Assembly: GCA_963966185.1 (NCBI GenBank)
Contig: CAWZYM010000294.1
Location: 276,601-340,600 of the forward strand
Direction of reading: 5' to 3'
DNA length: 64,000 nt
From: Rhabditoides inermis
Taxonomy: Eukaryota; Nematoda; Chromadorea; Rhabditida; Rhabditidae
The position numbers and the translations under genes were made by a program. Below are positions 10,608-20,232 of this stretch, in pieces. A model generated the notes under the pieces. It saw nothing but the letters and a program-made list of their open reading frames with translations. It made no database searches and had not been told where the DNA came from. Within the stretch, counting starts at the first letter, position 1. Each line of letters opens with the position of its first letter.

Positions 10608-12054
10608 TCTACCCACTCAGCCATGTCTCCCTTCCTACTCTGATCAGTCTTCACCCAGTTGATGACTCCACTGAACACACTCGACTCTTTGCATATCAGG
10701 CGACGGTCTGCAATCGATCAGCGAGATTTCAAAAAAAATACCACAATACAATTACGCATACCTTTCAGGAGCAGCAGCAAATCGTCCTTCGCGAGGTCAA
10801 TAAACGACGACAAATCGACCAGGTGACTGCATTGAACAGAATATTAAATAAATTTTAACAACACATGACGTACTCAAGGTTGGAGTAGGCAGTCTTCCAG
10901 GCCAGTTCCTGGATGTCATCGTCGGAATAGTGCCTCGCAAACTGCCACATATCGAGACAGTTAGTGGGAGTGATGTGAGCCATGATGAACCTGGCAGAAA
11001 TACGATGCAAGCAAACAAATGCAACAATCCCACTTGTGACACTGGTCTTTGAGATCGTCCAACTGGAGGTACGCAGCTTCCGGAAGGAGGCGCGACGCAT
11101 TCGACTCGCCTAGAAACATCAAAACGAATAGTACCAGATAGGCATCACTCACTGATCTCGAGGTCGTAGGTGTACATGTAATCCAACAGCTGATCCACAA
11201 CATCGGCGTCCATGTCCTGAATGATATGATAACTAATAAAACGAGACAGTTAATACGGAAACGAAACTCACGAGGTTCACTTCTCCGACAACAGCCTCCT
11301 TGAACTCCGAGTTGAACATCACTTGGAAATGAGGAGACGCCGCCGCCAGAACATTCATGTGGGCCATGAACTGAAATCAACGAATGAGGAAAGAAGCGTT
11401 TTTTTTGTAGAAAATGTTAGGTGAGAGTAGCACTTCCTATATTCCGTTTGCACTCAGCTCAACATTTATGTTGTCCAATAGTTTTACAGTACCCTAAACT
11501 GTTGGACAGTGCATATTCCTTCTCACGTTCACAGTACCTTTTTCGCAAATCTGCAACCACACCTAGCTAGCGTAGTGGTAACGTTCTCGCTTGGCAAGAA
11601 TGTGTTCGCGGGTTCAATACCCACCGGTCCCGCAAAGTTTTGTCAATTTGAAAACCTCATTGAAAGAACTCTGATCTTTCTCTATAGTTATATGCTCGCA
11701 ATAAGTTACGCGCGGTGGGGTGGATCAGAGGAAGACGGAGAGTCAGCACTCGGCAATAGCGCGCAAAACAAGAGAGACAGACGGTGACGGCACCGTATTC
11801 CGAGCTGCAAGCGAGGTAGATCGAAAACTATCGCTCTGGCGCAGAGTATAACCGTCGATTTCTCGATCACGGTTCGGCCCACCTCGCATCCCCTGTCCCC
11901 GCTGTCTGTGTTGCGGGAGACGATCTTCACATCGCACATCTCGCCGTCACTGAAACGAACTCACATTCAATCAATACTTTCAATATTCGACTAACCGTCG
12001 CATTTCATTCAGCCGCGAGAGGAATTTTGCGCTGGCAGACGAAGAAACACCCAT
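7829..12054 (-). CDS. BTB-BACK-Kelch protein (gene A, full length, copy 1)
   Basis: Probable substrate adaptor of a Cullin-3 ubiquitin ligase, from family knowledge. Nineteen exons, about 535 codons. The start ATG (12,052-12,054) lies directly after an acceptor (GTGGTTACAG). BTB: MCDVKIVSRN, FMAHMNVLAAASPHFQVMF, VDQLLDYMYTYDL and ASRLLPEAAYLQLDDLKDQC. BACK: WQFARHYSDDDIQELAW, SSVFSGVINWVKTD and FLLETVGKEPLVIDDQECF. Then about six kelch blades. The exon at 9,864-9,963 splices in frame to 8,618-8,689 (ALYAVGAEKS/ICAIEKYDVASDSW), so the 1.17-kb intron between them simply hosts the MITE and foldback. Most other introns are 35-60 nt. Oddity: a 16-bp insertion (T11 plus AACAC, about 8,252) shifts the frame in the fourth-last exon, so the last blades would be lost unless it is an assembly error or is bypassed. 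Confidence 0.85.
9088..9326. mobile_element. MITE-like element in gene A intron
   Basis: Third copy of the 240-bp terminal-inverted-repeat element, here in the intact intron between exons 8,618-8,689 and 9,864-9,963 of kelch gene A. Confidence 0.55.
9583..9833. repeat. Foldback with complete arms in gene A intron
   Basis: The complete version of the foldback. Left arm about 9,583-9,680 (starts GGGAGGTAGTTGGGGGC); right arm about 9,735-9,833, its reverse complement with few mismatches; spacer about 55 bp. It ends 30 bp from the donor of the exon at 9,864. The ~105-aa minus-strand open frame across it is a consequence of the palindrome. Confidence 0.7.
11561..11640 (+). other. tRNA-like sequence in BTB intron (SINE head or tRNA pseudogene)
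   Basis: A-box-like TAGCGTAGTGG and B-box GGTTCAATACC are spaced as in a tRNA gene, with a 5-bp T-stem. The acceptor ends do not pair and the anticodon arm is imperfect, so a functional tRNA is unlikely. It sits in the intron of kelch gene A that splits the BTB fold (11,371-11,882) and could be the head of a tRNA-derived SINE whose body follows at 11,683-11,850. Confidence 0.4.
11683..11850. repeat. Dispersed ~170-bp repeat (also inverted at 61.65 kb)
   Basis: This stretch, from the TATGCTCGCAAT region to GCGCAGAGTATA, matches 61,645-61,818 in reverse complement at roughly 90% by eye, and is present again at 26,101-26,268 through the duplication. One copy is in a BTB intron and one inside the large inverted-repeat element, which indicates a mobile sequence. 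Confidence 0.7.
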
Positions 12055-12586
12055 CTGTAACCACCACACAATTCGAATTTATATAAAACAAGTCCACCAA
12101 AACGCAGAAAATGGGTAGTAGCGATAAATAATCACATTTACATTTATAAATACAGTTCGACGGATAGCCCCGCCAGGGCGACAAACATTTCGCAATTAGT
12201 AACACAAATCTCACTAACACGAAACCATACACAACATAATAATTACGGCGACTTTTAATTACTTTTTTAGAAGAATCTGGTTTCACTGTAAGAAAAGTAA
12301 TAATAAATTATTTTAATATCAAGATAACGAATAGGCGAAAATTATTTTAAGTTATTGCAACCCGATGAGTTAGCACTGCATGTGCCACCCACCAGCCCGG
12401 TGCCCGGCAAGCGAGCTGTCGATACAAATGTGGGTCAGCTCGTCGTCAGCGATAATAAGCGGCATGTCCGAGGAAGTGGACTGGCCAGCTTTGAAAAGTG
12501 GAGCGGGAACAATAGACCGTTCCGAAATTATTATTTTCCCTTTTCTCTCTCTCCTTTTCTTTCCCTCTTCCCACCTCTTCGTTAAA
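12055..12586. other. Intergenic stretch upstream of gene A
   Basis: AT-rich spacer to about 12,350 without convincing exons; it would be the outron or promoter of gene A. From about 12,525 to 12,375 the minus strand has a short open frame (DMPLIIADDELTHICIDSSL, stop at about 12,372) that could be the last exon of a gene cut off by the mobile-element insertion at 12,600. I do not recognise it. Confidence 0.35.
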
Positions 12587-12689
12587 AATCTGCTTGTTAT
12601 CGATGGTTGTACGGACTTCATGTGCGTGGTTGATGGAATATTCAAATGAGATTTGATATCACAGCCGGAAACCACGAAAAAGTATCACC

Positions 12690-12714
12690 CTTTTATCCAA
12701 CGTTTCGGCACTAG
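12690..12714 (-). ncRNA. Hammerhead-like motif, half, split by LTR insertion
   Basis: The plus strand ATCCAACGTTTCGGCACTAG is the reverse complement of the 3' half of the PLE hammerhead. The other half resumes at 18,793 (GCCTTCATCAGGG) after the LTR element. CTAG at 12,711-12,714 is duplicated at 18,789-18,792. Confidence 0.6.
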
Positions 12715-13497
12715 TGTGACGTATGCTGCGCACACGGATAATTAGCACGCTCTCAAGCAACACTCTCTGATGCTATCATGTCTCGCACGCGAGCTTCGAT
12801 GACTCGTCTCTCTCGCACGCGCATCTATGATACATCTCTCTCACACGCGCATCACTGGATCATCTCTCACACATGCGCATCGCATGTGCCCTCGCTCATG
12901 TACCGCACACGCAGCACACGCGCATTACACGCATATCACACGCGTGTCACATGTGCCCAGCCTCACGCTTCGCACGCGCATCACACGCGCATGGCACGTG
13001 CTTCTGATCTATCATCTCTCTCATCCTCGCACTCTCCTCTCTCTCACCCGCGCATCACATCATGGGTGAATCACTGAGAGAGAGAGAGTACAGGCAGACA
13101 GTTAGAGAGAGAGCCTTCTGGCAACATTCCTCAAAGACCAACTGACCAATCAACCTACATCCCATTGCAACACTTTCCACACCACCCTCATGATCGCTCC
13201 ACTTCATGTCCGAGACAAATGATAATTTGTTGTCATTCCAGGCCACAATCGCCTGCCGGCGATCTCCCGGCCGCCGCCAGCACTCTCCCCAGCCCACGTC
13301 TTCAAGGAGTATATAAGAACTCCGACAAGCCGTCTCATCGTCAATCTTCATAATGCTTATTGCATCCTGCCCTTTTCTTAGATAAAATTGCCTTTCCGTG
13401 CCGTATCACGTGTGTGTTCTCGTGTGTGTTGAGCAAGGTGCTAGCCACGTTCAACTCCGCTGCCGCCCACCTTGACCAGGTGGCGGTATGAGTTACT
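12715..13497 (+). repeat. 5' LTR (copy 1)
   Basis: 783 bp, matching 17,996-18,788 apart from GA tract length. It contains an array rich in CGCGCATCAC-like motifs (12,780-13,070) and a good TATA box (GAGTATATAAGAAC, about 13,307-13,320), the likely U3 promoter. It ends GTTACT, directly followed by the primer-binding site. Confidence 0.85.
13306..13320 (+). promoter_or_regulatory. TATA box of the 5' LTR
   Basis: AGTATATAAGAAC in the 3' third of the LTR, the only strong TATA element there. It is identical in both LTRs and both duplicated copies. Confidence 0.55.
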
Positions 13498-13510
13498 GGT
13501 AGCAGCGAGC
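13497..13510 (+). other. Primer-binding site
   Basis: TGGTAGCAGCGAGC starts at the last base of the LTR. The first nine bases fit the complement of the 3' end of a eukaryotic initiator-Met-type tRNA including CCA; the rest diverges. tRNA identity is uncertain. Confidence 0.5.
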
Positions 13511-14459
13511 ATCTTATTGTTATTTAATAAGACTTTCCACCCCTCTCTCTCCTCCCGGGTCTCTGTCTCTCTGGTCCAGCGACCGCTTCCCGCGTAAACG
13601 TTGGCATTTCACCCTCCCTTCGCACACCCCACCGGCAGATTGCGCGTTTGTTCCGAGAAGAGTGCTTTTTGCACCGCATTTGAAGTTTGACCCGTATTGG
13701 CATGGCGACCCCATCAGTACGTAGTAGTAAACCCACTCCCCGAGCGGAGTGGTTGGCCACTGTTCGAGTAGACATGGGATGAACGACCCCCATACATGAG
13801 AGACAGGATGTTGTGACCCCTGTGAACGCGGTAGGATGTTTGACCCCTGCCTCCGAGGTTTTTGAGCAGCGTGTGCAGCGTTGCGAGCAGCGAACCCGCT
13901 GTTGCTTTTTCAGCACTTCTTACAGTTCCGTAGTCAGAATTATCTCCGCTTTTCGCGACTCTACTGCCGTTCCATAGCGCGCCCGCTGTCTGTTTGTTAC
14001 GTCCGCTTTTCAAGTTTCGCCTGTCGTCCGCGGTAATTCACTCTCGCGTCGGCTTTTCGCCACCCTTCCCTCTGATCCTTGAGTCCTCTCTCGATCTAAT
14101 CCGCGTCGAGCCGCACAGTCCCATTACACATCTGCCCGAAAACGACACCAGATACTGTATCACTACACCACGCTCTCTCCTTCCGCACTCTCTCCTCTCC
14201 ACACGCTCTCTGCTTTCGCCCGTTCCCTTTCGCACACATTTCTCTCGCTCGCAGCGCCTCGTTTTTTGTTTCAACCACATACTGTATCCTCACACCCATC
14301 CGTTCTCCCCCCACTATCCTTTTTTTCACCGCGCTCTCTCCATCCGCACTCTCTTCCCCCCACTCGCTCTCGTCTCTTACGCGTCCCTTTTTTCGCAACA
14401 CAGCCTCGCATTCGCACCGTCATCTCTGTTTCAACTACATACAGTATCCTCGCACCGCC

Positions 14460-15569
14460 ATGAGTAACTCGGGAGACACTCCCAAACTGCCTCCAGCAAC
14501 CCCTGGTGACATCACGGCTTCTGCCACTACTGATACCCATCCCCTGGCTTCTGCCTCTGTTTCAAACAACCTCCAGGCTTCTGCCTCTTTCAATAACACC
14601 CCGGCCGGTGGCCCCTCTTCCAGTCATAATGAGTCAGACATTTCCAGCCTCGGCTCCACTTCGTGGCAGACATCCGAGTCCGGCGAGGAGGACGCCGAGG
14701 CGTCGCGCCCCGCAAGTCAGGTAGTAATCCCAAAACCTACCAGGTATATAGACATGGTGAAAGGCACACTGACAGACCTGGACGCTACTGCATCCTTGTT
14801 CGCGCGAGACGGTAGGCAGCTGCGCGACTCAGTAGTCACGGCTCTGAACGCAGTGCAGCACTGCTCGTCTAACACTAGTGGACAGGTCCTCACCCACCTC
14901 ACCCGCAAAACAGACGCTATGAACAGGAGACTTAGCAATTCTTTGCAGGAAGTATCGACTCGTGTCGCCGCCGTGACTCCAGCGATCTCCATAAACGCGC
15001 TAGATGACTTTGCGGAGAAGATTGCCCCGTTTACCGGCGCACCTCATCAACAACTTTCCATGTGGCGCCACAAACTGGAGGACGTCATGAACTTTCGGGC
15101 GCCTTCTCTCTCGTCGGAACAAAAGGCCAGGTACCTACTTTTGAATTTGGATGGAATTGCGCGCGAAAAAGCAGAAGAACTAGACGACTCGAAAAAGAAC
15201 AACTACGACGAGCTTTTTAAGCACTTGTCCGAATTCTTCGAATCCCCCACTCAGCGCGCCGTAGCGGAGCAGGCCTTATCGGCATATAAACAATATGTAG
15301 GCGAGTCAGTCACTAGCTATACGGAGAAACTGCTGAGACTAGTGCGAGCCACCACAACCCCTGACGAGTTCAAGAACAAAATGCTGTCCGAATTTGTGTC
15401 ACGTCTGCGTAGAGACATCAAGTACTACGTGCGCATGTCGAGCCCCACCACCTTCCAAGCCGCGATTAACAAAGCCATCGAAGTAGAAGCATGGCTGGCA
15501 GAGGCCGCGGCTGACCGTATACTTGACCCCGCAAGCGCACGGGTGCATGAGGACACTAGTAACCGATAA
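14460..15569 (+). CDS. Retrotransposon Gag-like protein
   Basis: 369 codons from ATG following a long leader (13,500-14,459). The N-terminal 130 residues are Ser/Thr/Pro rich and low complexity. From about residue 180 the sequence looks like a retrotransposon capsid: KIAPFTGAPHQQLSMWRHKL, FFESPTQRAVAEQALSAY and QYVGESVTSYTEKLLRLV. No zinc knuckle is present; the frame stops 20-30 nt after the deletion junction with integrase, so nucleocapsid and pol were lost in one deletion. Structural role in particles inferred from the family. Confidence 0.75.
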   Translation: MSNSGDTPKLPPATPGDITASATTDTHPLASASVSNNLQASASFNNTPAGGPSSSHNESDISSLGSTSWQTSESGEEDAEASRPASQVVIPKPTRYIDMVKGTLTDLDATASLFARDGRQLRDSVVTALNAVQHCSSNTSGQVLTHLTRKTDAMNRRLSNSLQEVSTRVAAVTPAISINALDDFAEKIAPFTGAPHQQLSMWRHKLEDVMNFRAPSLSSEQKARYLLLNLDGIAREKAEELDDSKKNNYDELFKHLSEFFESPTQRAVAEQALSAYKQYVGESVTSYTEKLLRLVRATTTPDEFKNKMLSEFVSRLRRDIKYYVRMSSPTTFQAAINKAIEVEAWLAEAAADRILDPASARVHEDTSNR

Positions 15570-16407
15570 CGCCTCATACCTAGTAGGACATGTAATTGAG
15601 GAAATTAGTCGCTTATTGCGCATCGATCGATATCTGGCCACTCCTTATCACCACACAGGTAACGGCATTTCTGAAAGGGCAATAGGCACCATCCAACACC
15701 TGATCCGCGTATACAGTAGCGAAAACCAACTAGACTGGGACGTGCACCTGCAGGCAATGACATTCGCATACAACACGTCAGTGCACACTTCCACCAAAGA
15801 GACACCTTTTTTCCTCATACACGGTAGAGACCCGGTATTCAACGTCGATCTCATAATCAAACACAATAATGAGAATCATATTCCAGACTATAACGGCGAA
15901 GGCGTCTTCAAAGAAACCTTCACGTCGTGCATCCACTCGGCCCGGAAGACCGCGGCCGCCAACGCGGAGGAGGCCGAAGCAGCCAGGGAGAAGCAGTTCA
16001 ACAAACCCCAACTGAAGGTATCTGACATTCGAACAGGTGACAGGGTATGGTACCGCGATTTTCAACCCAAACGAGATCTGAGCAAAAAACTCTGCCTCCC
16101 ATGGATAGGGCAGTTTAGAGTAGTACAATTTGAACATCCCCACGCAACCATCGTGAGCATCTCCAGCCCCCACTCTAGACCGAAACGAGTACACGTTAAT
16201 CACCTCAAAAAGGTGTTCGAAATTACAGGCCCCGCCGGCTCATCCCCTGCACCCCTACCCACCGAGGAGGAGGCGCTGCAAGGCGAGAGCGAGCCAGTTG
16301 ACGTGGAGAGACACTGCCAGGACAATCTACCACCACCGACGCGTCCAGACGAGAGCATAGTGAAACACGGCTACAATACGAGACTCGCAGCAAAACAGAA
16401 TAAGTAA
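15545..16407 (+). pseudogene. Integrase C-terminal half (5' truncated)
   Basis: Open frame continuing from the deletion point. It contains the second catalytic Asp (LVTDNASYLVG) and the catalytic Glu region (HTGNGISERAIGTIQ), then LHLQAMTFAYNTS-type sequence (as DVHLQAMTFAYN) and a GPY/F-like C-terminal module (RTGDRVWYRD, LPWIGQFRVVQ, RVHVNHLKKVF). The zinc-binding HHCC region and the first catalytic Asp are missing, so it cannot integrate DNA by itself. The frame overlaps the end of gag (15,523-15,569) in another phase. Confidence 0.8.
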
Positions 16408-16658
16408 TCAGCTGTTCATTTCAGGGCGTTGGACGATCAGCCACCACCCGACACTGCATTCCTACGACCTATTTTCTCTATATCCTATATTCCCCACGGA
16501 CCGTCCAGAGCCAGACTCTCCCCGAGCCACCTCGACCGCTTATCGCGACCAGAACTTACATATCTCTGCTGACTGTCTTTCTGTTCCAAAATATTATCGC
16601 GCCGCGTATATATTCTAATCACGTCAACCCCGAATAATTGTATCTCATTTCAGGCGAG

Positions 16659-18026
16659 ATGTCGTCGGAAGATCCGACGCGTCAGCCCCCGGACGTACTC
16701 ACCGACCCCACTTCCGCTTATTGCGACTCTATCTCATCACGCCTACCCGCCGTTCCCGCCACCCTCCCCGCCGACTCCGCCGACTGCGACCAGACCCCCG
16801 CCACGGACACCACGCCCGCCGCCGACACACCCACCGACACCATCCATGCTGAAGACGACTCCACACACCCCGAGCCCGTCGAAGCGCCCACCGTCGACAC
16901 CCAAGCCTCACCCTACACCGAATGCGACCTGCCGACCACGTCGTGCGCCGAGAACAACATTGACGATCCGACCACCGTCGTCGACCACACCACGCGCGAC
17001 GACACAGCTGCGAGTTCTGTGCCCGCGACTGACGAGGACACACGAGCCTTTTCGGACATCTCTTTCTGGCGCGCCAACATCTTCTCGCAAGCCAGACCCA
17101 CCAGCGTGACCACGACCAACTCCACCACACACTGCGAGTCGCCACCGTACCTGGCCGAGGTGGCGCCGCTCAACATCGACACACCGGAGACCGCCCTCCT
17201 GAAAGAAGGCATGGATCTGATGGATCTGGCCACACCCGACTCGGCCATTCTCCACGACGACGATCTGATGGCTACCCCGCCCACTCCGACCAGCGGCCTG
17301 CTGCCACCCGTCGACGTCCAGGAAGGCCGCGCAGTTCATTCCCCGTTGACACGCAGCAGAGAAGCCACGCGATCTCCTGATGACATCTTCCTCGATTACG
17401 ACAGGGATTTCCCACCACCATCGGCGACACCACCTAAGAAGAGTCGTCGCGTTCCCCCCACCGACGACGGAACACCCGCTATCCCAGCGGCGGCCGGCAA
17501 GGCAACCCCCAGCTCGGCCGGAATGGGCGCACAACTCACCGCTCCCGAAGAGCACATGGACACCACGACAACCCTCATCGACGACCCCGATGCCGGCGAG
17601 GAACTCGACTACGAGGAGGAAGACGACAACGACTCCTCAGACGAAGCGACCCTGGAATACCTATCCGACTTGGAATCGGATAACGCATCCGACGCAGGAG
17701 GCGAGCGATCGCCGTCGAACACCACGCCCGACGAGCCGGAGGAGCCCGAGAACCTCTCTGCCGCAGCCGCAGACGACAGCAAGGAAGTCGACTGGCGCGA
17801 CGTGCGAGTCTGGGAACGAATCAGCAGACCGCACAAAAGCGACCAGACGCCGCGCTACACAACCAGCGACACAGAGAGAGCTCCCAAGCGGTCGACCGAG
17901 CACCCCTTAAATGGGCTTATCGCCACCATTCCTCCCTTCTTTCGGTGGGTACTTTTTTCCAATTGCCGAGGTCGGCAACCCGCAATGGGGATAGCTGTGA
18001 CGTATGCTGCGCACACGGATAATTAG
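16659..18026 (+). CDS. ORF3 of the LTR element, unrecognised acidic protein
   Basis: About 455 codons from the ATG at 16,659, directly after a good acceptor (TATCTCATTTCAG at 16,643-16,655), which suggests a spliced subgenomic mRNA. An in-frame ATG at 16,638 is an alternative. Very rich in Thr, Pro, Asp and Glu (e.g. GEELDYEEEDDNDSSDEAT), with no signal peptide, membrane segment or Cys pattern, so it is not an obvious envelope protein. One basic cluster (PPKKSRRVPP) could be a nuclear signal. The ORF ends 31 bp inside the 3' LTR. The function is unknown. Confidence 0.6.
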   Translation: MSSEDPTRQPPDVLTDPTSAYCDSISSRLPAVPATLPADSADCDQTPATDTTPAADTPTDTIHAEDDSTHPEPVEAPTVDTQASPYTECDLPTTSCAENNIDDPTTVVDHTTRDDTAASSVPATDEDTRAFSDISFWRANIFSQARPTSVTTTNSTTHCESPPYLAEVAPLNIDTPETALLKEGMDLMDLATPDSAILHDDDLMATPPTPTSGLLPPVDVQEGRAVHSPLTRSREATRSPDDIFLDYDRDFPPPSATPPKKSRRVPPTDDGTPAIPAAAGKATPSSAGMGAQLTAPEEHMDTTTTLIDDPDAGEELDYEEEDDNDSSDEATLEYLSDLESDNASDAGGERSPSNTTPDEPEEPENLSAAAADDSKEVDWRDVRVWERISRPHKSDQTPRYTTSDTERAPKRSTEHPLNGLIATIPPFFRWVLFSNCRGRQPAMGIAVTYAAHTDN

Positions 18027-18788
18027 CACGCTCTCAAGCAACACTCTCTGATGCTATCATGTCTCGCACGCGAGCTTCGATGACTCGTCTCTCTCGCACG
18101 CGCATCTATGATACATCTCTCTCACACGCGCATCACTGGATCATCTCTCACACATGCGCATCGCATGTGCCCTCGCTCATGTACCGCACACGCAGCACAC
18201 GCGCATTACACGCATATCACACGCGTGTCACATGTGCCCAGCCTCACGCTTCGCACGCGCATCACACGCGCATGGCACGTGCTTCTGATCTATCATCTCT
18301 CTCATCCTCGCACTCTCCTCTCTCTCACCCGCGCATCACATCATGGGTGAATCACTGAGAGAGAGAGAGTACAGGCAGACAGTTAGAGAGAGAGAGAGAG
18401 AGAGCCTTCTGGCAACATTCCTCAAAGACCAACTGACCAATCAACCTACATCCCATTGCAACACTTTCCACACCACCCTCATGATCGCTCCACTTCATGT
18501 CCGAGACAAATGATAATTTGTTGTCATTCCAGGCCACAATCGCCTGCCGGCGATCTCCCGGCCGCCGCCAGCACTCTCCCCAGCCCACGTCTTCAAGGAG
18601 TATATAAGAACTCCGACAAGCCGTCTCATCGTCAATATTCATAATGCTTATTGCAACCTGCTCTTTTCTTAGATAAAATTGCCTTTCCGTGCCGTATCAC
18701 GTGTGTGTTCTCGTGTGTGTTGAGCAAGGTGCTAGCCACGTTCAACTCCGCTGCCGCCCACCTTGACCAGGTGGCGGTATGAGTTACT
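17996..18788 (+). repeat. 3' LTR (copy 1)
   Basis: 793 bp, same ends as the 5' LTR; ten bases longer through a (GA)n expansion at about 18,385. Preceded by a weak purine stretch (AATGGGGATAG). Followed by the CTAG target duplicate and the remainder of the PLE arm. Confidence 0.85.
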
Positions 18789-19047
18789 CTAGGCCTTCAT
18801 CAGGGATTGACAGAACACACCTACAATCACAGATAAGCAATGAAAAACATAAGCAATAGGTCACAAGGTATGCGGTAAAACCGGAACTGAATAAGTGGTG
18901 AGGAGAGAGTGACTCGGTATGGGTAATGTGTGATCATAAGGCGGGGTAATGCGCGGTGTGGCCCGCGGCAAGTACTCATACACCAGTGATCAATCGATAC
19001 GGCTACACCGGAAGTCGAGATGAATAGAGACTAGAAAGACAGCAGAG

Positions 19048-19464
19048 GTGTGCGAGTCTAACTCGTACTTCCTATTCAAGATGGGATTGGGTATTCTTGA
19101 TCTCAAGGGCTTCTACAGTACACCGTCGCTCGCTTGTGCTCGGCAACCCTCGTCGAGTCTGGAGATCGCCGTCGTCGACAAGCCGGGTCCGTCTCTTCGC
19201 TCGCTCCTGTGCAACAACAGACGATACGACACGTCATGCAACACCAGGTCATGTCTAGTCTGTCCATTTGGTAGAGAGGGGGACTGTCAGAAGAAGGGTA
19301 CGATCTACCGTATCTCTTCCGATCTTTGCAGTGAACACTACATCGGTCAAACGGGTCGCCCACTGAAGACGAGGGTCGCCGAGCACAAGCGAGCTGGCGG
19401 AGTCATCGGCCGACACATCATGGATTCGCACCCTCGGGAGAAGACGTCCTTCCTTGCCATATAG
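19048..19464 (+). pseudogene. PLE GIY-YIG endonuclease fragment (copy 1)
   Basis: The useful part (about 19,140-19,464) encodes the C-terminal nuclease of Penelope-like retroelements: a Cys cluster (SCLVCPFGREGDC), then IYRISSDLCSEHYIGQTGR and LKTRVAEHKRAGGV. The end is frameshifted (KTSFLAI, stop). The first 30 codons are antisense of the same gene's 3' end, produced by the inverted arm, so the ATG at 19,048 is not a native start. Confidence 0.75.
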
Positions 19465-19807
19465 TCGCAGTCGAACGCTATCCTAAGCGACGGTGTACTG
19501 TAGAAGCCCTTGAGATCAAGAATACCCAATCCCATCTTGAATAGGAAGTACGAGTTAGACTCACACACCTCTGCTGTCTCTCTAGTCTCTATTCATCTCG
19601 ACTTCCGGTGTAGCCGTATCGATTGATCACTGGTGTATGAGTACTTGCCGCGGGCCACACCGCGCATTACCCCGCCTTATGATCACACATTACCCATACC
19701 GAGTCACTCTCTCCTCACCACTTATTCAGTTCCGGTTTTACCGCATACCTTGTGACCTATTGCTTATGTTTTTCATTGCTTATCTGTGATTGTAGGTGTG
19801 TTCTGTC

Positions 19808-19843
19808 AATCCCTGATGAAGGCCTAGTGCCGAAACGTTGGAT
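19808..19843 (+). ncRNA. Hammerhead ribozyme-like motif (PLE right arm, copy 1)
   Basis: Core CTGATGA (19,813-19,819), stem II GGC/GCC around CTAGT, then GAAA. Stem I ATCC pairs with GGAT downstream, and the predicted cleavage site is GTT just before GGAT. Stem III is almost absent, but AACGTT is palindromic, as in minimal hammerheads thought to act as dimers. One unpaired A lies between the CTGATGA box and stem II. Confidence 0.6.
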
Positions 19844-20047
19844 AAAAGGGTGATACTTTTTCGTGGTTTCCGGCTGTGATATCAAATCTCATTTGAATCT
19901 GCTTGTTATATTTTACCTCACTCAGATTCCATTCACTGATCTCATGACAAAGGTGTTTTCTTTTATTCTATACATACACGATATACCAACACACCAGCAA
20001 CAACACGTTTATTCTACACACATCGACATTCGTGAGGCATATACTGT

Positions 20048-20190
20048 TCACGCGGCCGTCGCGCCCTCGGGAAGGGGAAACATGATGAGCTGCTCGAGCC
20101 CGTTTCTCCACTCCTGGATAGCTGCGCGGTCCACCCGGTAGATGACAACCAGGGAGACGGTGAAGGCAGTGCCGGCAGACGGCAAAACAT

Positions 20191-20232
<42 letters not shown>

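Larger units (their letters stand above)
12715..18788 (+). mobile_element. LTR retrotransposon, internally deleted, inside the PLE
   Basis: Two LTRs (12,715-13,497 and 17,996-18,788) beginning TGTGACG and ending GTTACT, flanked by the 4-bp target duplication CTAG. The internal part holds a Gag ORF, an integrase C-terminal ORF and a third ORF. Protease, reverse transcriptase, RNase H and the first part of integrase are absent: Gag runs into integrase at about 15,545. It therefore depends on enzymes from elsewhere. A Ty3/gypsy-type relationship is inferred from the integrase and the short TSD. Confidence 0.85.
12601..19895 (+). mobile_element. Penelope-like element (PLE) remnant interrupted by an LTR element
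   Basis: Flanked by a 14-bp direct repeat AATCTGCTTGTTAT (12,587-12,600 and 19,896-19,909). With the LTR insertion (12,715-18,788) removed, the element is about 1.2 kb: a left arm, a GIY-YIG endonuclease fragment, and a right arm that is the inverted copy of the left one over some 345 bp. The left arm also contains the reversed 3' end of the endonuclease ORF. This is a 5'-truncated PLE with an inverted terminal piece. Both arms carry the hammerhead-like motif. No reverse transcriptase is left. Confidence 0.8.

Noticed and set aside
11561..11640. Functional tRNA gene
   Set aside because: Boxes A and B fit, but the acceptor stem does not pair and the anticodon stem has mismatches.
12780..13077. 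His/Arg/Thr-rich ORFs in the LTRs
   Set aside because: Products of the CGCGCATCAC-like repeats of the LTR U3 region, present in each of the four LTRs; no start context or other coding sign.
16718..17903. Several 60-215-codon antisense ORFs over ORF3
   Set aside because: Shadows caused by the high GC and lack of stops opposite an Asp/Thr/Pro-rich frame; they show no domains.
16638..18026. ORF3 as a retroviral-type envelope
   Set aside because: No signal peptide, no transmembrane helix, no Cys pattern; acidic low-complexity protein.
19347..19568. 73-codon minus-strand ORF mirroring the start of the GIY-YIG ORF
   Set aside because: It is the same inverted arm read from the other side; real homology is only on the plus strand.
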